From REEB95 sp963785735 (GTDB lineage Bacteria; Pseudomonadota; Alphaproteobacteria; ATCC43930; CGMCC-115725), in assembly GCA_963785735.1 (NCBI GenBank), contig CAWAWJ010000002.1, forward strand, positions 130,010 to 194,009: a stretch of 64,000 nt of DNA, read 5' to 3'. Position 1 is the first letter of the stretch; each line of letters opens with the position of its first letter. The position numbers were made by a program, and so were the translations under genes. The notes under the pieces are model-generated. The model made no database searches, had not been told where the DNA came from, and saw only the letters and a program-made list of their open reading frames with translations. Shown here one piece after another: positions 60,967 through 64,000 of the stretch.

Positions 60967-61415
60967 TCAGGCGGCGAATTCGCGGCGGATGGATGCACCA
61001 TGCTGGTCGATTTCCGGCACGGCGTGACCCACCAGAGTCGCGGCGTTCCGCCCGGGCGGCGCCGGCAGCGTAACCGTCCCGCCCGGCACCTTGGTGACAA
61101 GACGGCTCAAGGCCGGGTGGCGGGCGAAATCGGCGACGCTGTTGAGATGCCCATAGGCGATCTCCGCCGCCTTGAGTCTTCGCCCAAGCCGCTCGCGCGT
61201 TTCCCGCCGGAAAACATCGGCGACGAGCCCGTCGAGCGCGCGGCGGTTGGCGACCCGGCTGGGATTGTCGGCAAAACGCGGATCGCGGGCCAAGGAGGAA
61301 TTGCCCAGAATCTCGGCGCAGAAGCGCGCCCATTCGCGCTCGTTCTGGATGCAGATCACGATCTCCTTGCCGTCGATTGCTTCGAAGGCGCCGTAAGGCG
61401 CGATCGATTCTTGAG
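60967..61415 (-). CDS. CaiB/BaiF (family III) CoA-transferase, C-terminal half only
   Basis: The recognisable domain runs from IAPYGAFEAIDGKEIVICIQ, through NEREWARFCAEILGNSSLAR and NPSRVANRRALDGLVADVFR, to the C-terminus IDQHGASIRREFAA (stop 60967). Upstream of IAPYGAF the frame loses all family character (61416-61839 is antisense to another gene). So the N-terminal half, including the catalytic Asp region, is missing at 61.40-61.43 kb. Confidence 0.82.
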
Positions 61416-61419
61416 GGGA

Positions 61420-62170
61420 AGCCATCAGCAAGACATGGACGGCTGGCCCGATTACTGGCCCGGCTTGCCGCCGATGTGGTATGCCACCCACTGCGTCAGC
61501 CCGTGCCTGGCGATCCTGGGCAAGCACGCCAAGCACGTGGTCTGCCATGGCTCGGGCCGAATTCGCGAGGAGCTGATCGGCCGGTACGGCAGCCCGTTCG
61601 CCATCGAGACGGCCACGTTCGCAATCAAGGATTCCGACGTCGCCGCCGAAGTGACCCGCAGCCTGTTCGACGTGGCCCGGCAGTACCGCGAGAGCTTTGA
61701 CGCCTACGGCAGCAAGAAGAGCTTCGAGTGGCAGCAGGTCGAAAACGAAGATCCCGTGATTCACACCAAGAGCACGCCTGAGCGGCCACTGGCCGAGCCT
61801 GAGATTCCTAAGAGAGTGAAGGTACCCGATTATGCCCATCTCTTCCGGAGCCGATTCGCCGGTTTACCCAGCCGGCGGCGATCCAGGACGCCGAGCACCT
61901 TTCGTTCTTGCAAGGGGGTGGTCACGGCGGATCGCACCCGCACCTGGTTCATGCGTTCCTGTCGGCCGTCAAAGGCGACCGCCCGGCCCTTCCCGATGCC
62001 GCGACCTCGGCGAACTGGACCATGGTCGGTCTCTGTGCCCACGAATCCGCGCTCGAAGGGCGGAGAAAAGATCGAGATTCCCACGTTTTGAGCCCGGCAT
62101 GTGGGCCGCGGGCAATCAATCAATAAATAGATTCTTGTGCAGATCTCCGTGCCGGTTAAAATCGCAATAG
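61420..62170 (+). CDS. Gfo/Idh/MocA-family dehydrogenase, C-terminal part, with frameshift(s)
   Basis: From about MDGWPDYWPGLPPMWYATH, VVCHGSGRIREELIGRYGSP, then in shifted frames HLSFLQGGGHGGSHPHLVHA, ANWTMVGLCAHESALEG and EIPTFEPGMWAAGN. This is the C-terminal domain of a planctomycete-type oxidoreductase. Its NAD-binding N-terminal part is absent: the fragment begins just where the CoA-transferase is cut. Frames change near 61855 and again near 62070. The end is approximate. Confidence 0.7.
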
Positions 62171-63355
62171 CGCATGTTTGCCGCCTGATTGAGCGCCGTC
62201 AAGCATGGGTAACAGAGCAACAGAAATAGAACCAGCCAGTAGACACGCCGCGAACCTGAGTCGTCGCGGCGGCGCCACCAGTCGGTACCAAGGGCGATCA
62301 GCAGGAAGAGTGCCGGCACGATCTCGAGAATCAACCTGCCATGGAGCGGGTAGCGCTTCATGGTCGACGCGACCATGGCCAGCCCGATCGGCGACACCAG
62401 CATCGTCCAGACTGTCCACGAGCGACGCCAGAGCAACACTCCTCCCTGAAACATCAGCACGATCGGCAAGATCACTCCGACACGCGGCCAGAGCGGACCT
62501 ACCAGATTGAGCGGATTGACGAAGATCTCAAGCATGATCCCCGCGATCGCGGCCAGGCGGGCCGACTCCAGCGGAAACAACGGCCACACCGGCAAGAATG
62601 CAAAGTGCCAGAACACATACATGGTCGTATATGGACTGAGCAGCGTGACGACGCCCAATAAGAAACGCCGAAGCTGACGAGCCACCCGGCGCCGATCAAC
62701 ATGAAGAAGAGAGCTTGCCGGAAGTTTCGTCCCGCCAGACTGGAAACGACCAGCGTCAGGCCGCAGCCGGCCACCACAAACGCCGACGCAAACGACAGCC
62801 AGGCGAAGCCAGTACAGTGATGGCCGGCGCCGCCAGCGCGCGGCGGCTCGCCTTGTGGTCGTGAGCGTGAATCGACATCAAGGTGATCGCGATCCCCAGG
62901 AAGAGATCCATCGAATATGGCTTGAGCTCGCTTGAGTAATGGTTCAAGTCGTCGGAAACCGCGAACAAGACCACGGCGATGAGTGCCGCCGGCCGCGACA
63001 ACACCCGGCCCGCCAGCCGCGCGAAGAGACCAAGCGCGGCCAGGCCGCAGCAGAGCGGTAGAAATCGTGCCACATATCTCGAATGTTCAAAGACCGCCCA
63101 TGATGGCACGCTCGGCGATCAAGAAGCCCATTGGTGCCAGTTGATCGCCCGAAAGCCCCCCCGAGAAATCAAGGATCGGCTTGTTCTTGAGATTTTCGGC
63201 CAGCGACGCTTCGTCCATGAAGTAGGAGCGATCGTTCAGATACATGGCGACGCGGAGCAAGATTCCCCGCGCGACCCGATGCTCGGGGTTATCCCGCACG
63301 AAACTCCAGAATCTCGCCAGGTCATGATCGACCCTCCGCGACCAGATTGATTTTC
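62116..63355 (-). pseudogene. Polytopic glycosyltransferase (PMT/ArnT-like) with several frameshifts
   Basis: The leftward reading is split into frames but continuous in character: RDNPEHRVARGILLRVAMYL, VLFAVSDDLNHYSSELKPYS, FFMLIGAGWLVSF, and the longest piece (62116-62685) with many membrane helices and YPLHGRLILEIVPALFLLI. Resembles mannosyltransferases of the GT39/ArnT group found in Planctomycetes and relatives. Breaks at about 62690, 62790 and 63100. The upstream start is uncertain. Confidence 0.6.
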
Positions 63356-63409
63356 GCTTTGTTTCTTCCCCAGCTCATCCTCGATCATTCCGCGACGAGT
63401 CTACGTCGA

Positions 63410-64000
63410 TCAGGTAATTCGCGAGCCGGCTTCATGCCTGGCCTCGGCGAGAGCGTCGAAGCGCCGCATCGCCGCGAACGCTTCGACCGGATCTCCCTTG
63501 GGACTCATCTCCATCCCGATCGGATCGTGGTAGCCGACGTCGTGAATCGTCCGCAGCACAAACGGATAGTTGATCTCGCCCGTCGTCGGCTCGTGGCGGC
63601 CCGGATGATCGGCGATCTGATAATAACCGATCAGGTCGTGATATTTGCGGATGTTCCTGTGAGATTTCCCTCGCTGATCTGCTGGTGGTAGACGTCGAAG
63701 AGCATCTTGACATTGGGGGAGCCAACGTCCTTCAAGACCATGGCGGCCTCGGCCGAATGGACGATCAACTGGCGGGGATGATCGACCAGCACATTCAAGG
63801 GCTCGAGAATGATCGTGATCCCCTCGGGCTCGACGATGCTGGCGCCCGCCTTCAGCGCGGCGATCACGGCCGCGATCTGGTCGTCGCGCGAGTAGCCCTT
63901 GGTTTCCTCGCCCGCCACCACGCACAGCTTTTTCACTCCCAGTTTCCTGGCCACAGGCACCGCCGAACGGATTTCCTCTTCAAACTCGGCGCGTTGAGCG
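63410..64000 (-). CDS. Hydroxypyruvate isomerase-like (xylose-isomerase-type TIM barrel) protein, partial
   Basis: Runs off the right edge. Begins with VAGEETKGYSRDDQIAAVIA, IILEPLNVLVDHPRQLIVHS and GSPNVKMLFDVYHQQISEG in one frame; after about 63660 it continues YYQIADHPGRHEPTTGEINY, PIGMEMSPKGDPVEAFAAMR to the stop at 63410. The Glu and Asp/His metal ligands typical of the family are visible. One frameshift separates the two blocks. It belongs to the foreign end block. Confidence 0.75.

Overview
The window looks like chromosome of a high-GC alphaproteobacterium, most likely of the Rhodospirillales type. Evidence for this is a circularly permuted two-piece tmRNA gene next to an alpha-type sspB, gapR and a cpdR-like regulator, a SAM-II riboswitch in front of metZ, the mreBCD-mrdA-rodA cluster, a PmtA-like methyltransferase and the hflK-hflC-DUF2065-degP operon.

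Layout. 1-7155 is one end of a prophage or phage-derived island: a terL fragment, a VOC enzyme, a secreted protein, a lytic transglycosylase-like protein, terS, a secreted protein, a broken zinc ribbon, a DUF6456-like protein, a GcrA-like cysteine/histidine protein, an S24 repressor and a small rightward gene. Two nearly identical promoter-operator-terminator leaders sit upstream of terL and terS. Three copies of a repressor operator have identical geometry relative to their -10 boxes. 7157-14171 holds metZ with its riboswitch, a MaoC hydratase, an NMT1-type ABC importer, an XRE regulator with a perfect palindrome upstream, an orphan substrate-binding-like protein and tRNA-Lys. 14254-19890 is the rod-shape and elongasome cluster. 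19932-25252 is branched-chain amino acid synthesis (leuA, ilvC, ilvH, ilvI), with a candidate attenuation leader before leuA. 25375-33940 holds miaA, serB, a MarC-like gene, degP-DUF2065-hflC-hflK, mrp and thyX. 34025-38611 holds ssrA, sspB, fumarase, a sigma/anti-sigma-like operon, and RHH and DUF4169 genes. 38608-53465 holds oxidoreductases of 2-hydroxy acid metabolism (a Dld-like enzyme, glycerate kinase, pyruvate kinase, GlcDEF), an envelope DUF992-OmpA fusion, gapR, a DUF1501/DUF1800 pair, and a glycosyltransferase with a TVP38 protein. 53591-60724 holds rpmJ, an AlaC-like aminotransferase, envelope lipid and glycan genes, tRNA-Val, a cpdR-like gene, a formylglutamate hydrolase and a GNAT acetyltransferase.

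The last 2.6 kb does not fit. At about 61.40-61.43 kb a CaiB-type CoA-transferase is cut in half and abuts the C-terminal part of a Gfo/Idh/MocA dehydrogenase. A glycosyltransferase and a hydroxypyruvate-isomerase-like gene of planctomycete/verrucomicrobial flavour follow. This is either a chimeric assembly join or a foreign insertion. Single-base frameshifts are concentrated here, in hflK/mrp (31.35-32.8 kb) and in the phosphoesterase at 57.2-57.5 kb, which points to uncorrected long-read errors rather than biological decay.

The most interesting candidate system is the control circuitry of the prophage: twin attenuator-like leaders on both terminase genes, a repressor with a three-operator regulon, and a phage-borne GcrA-like protein. 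Functional calls come from reading motifs by eye; no database search was possible.
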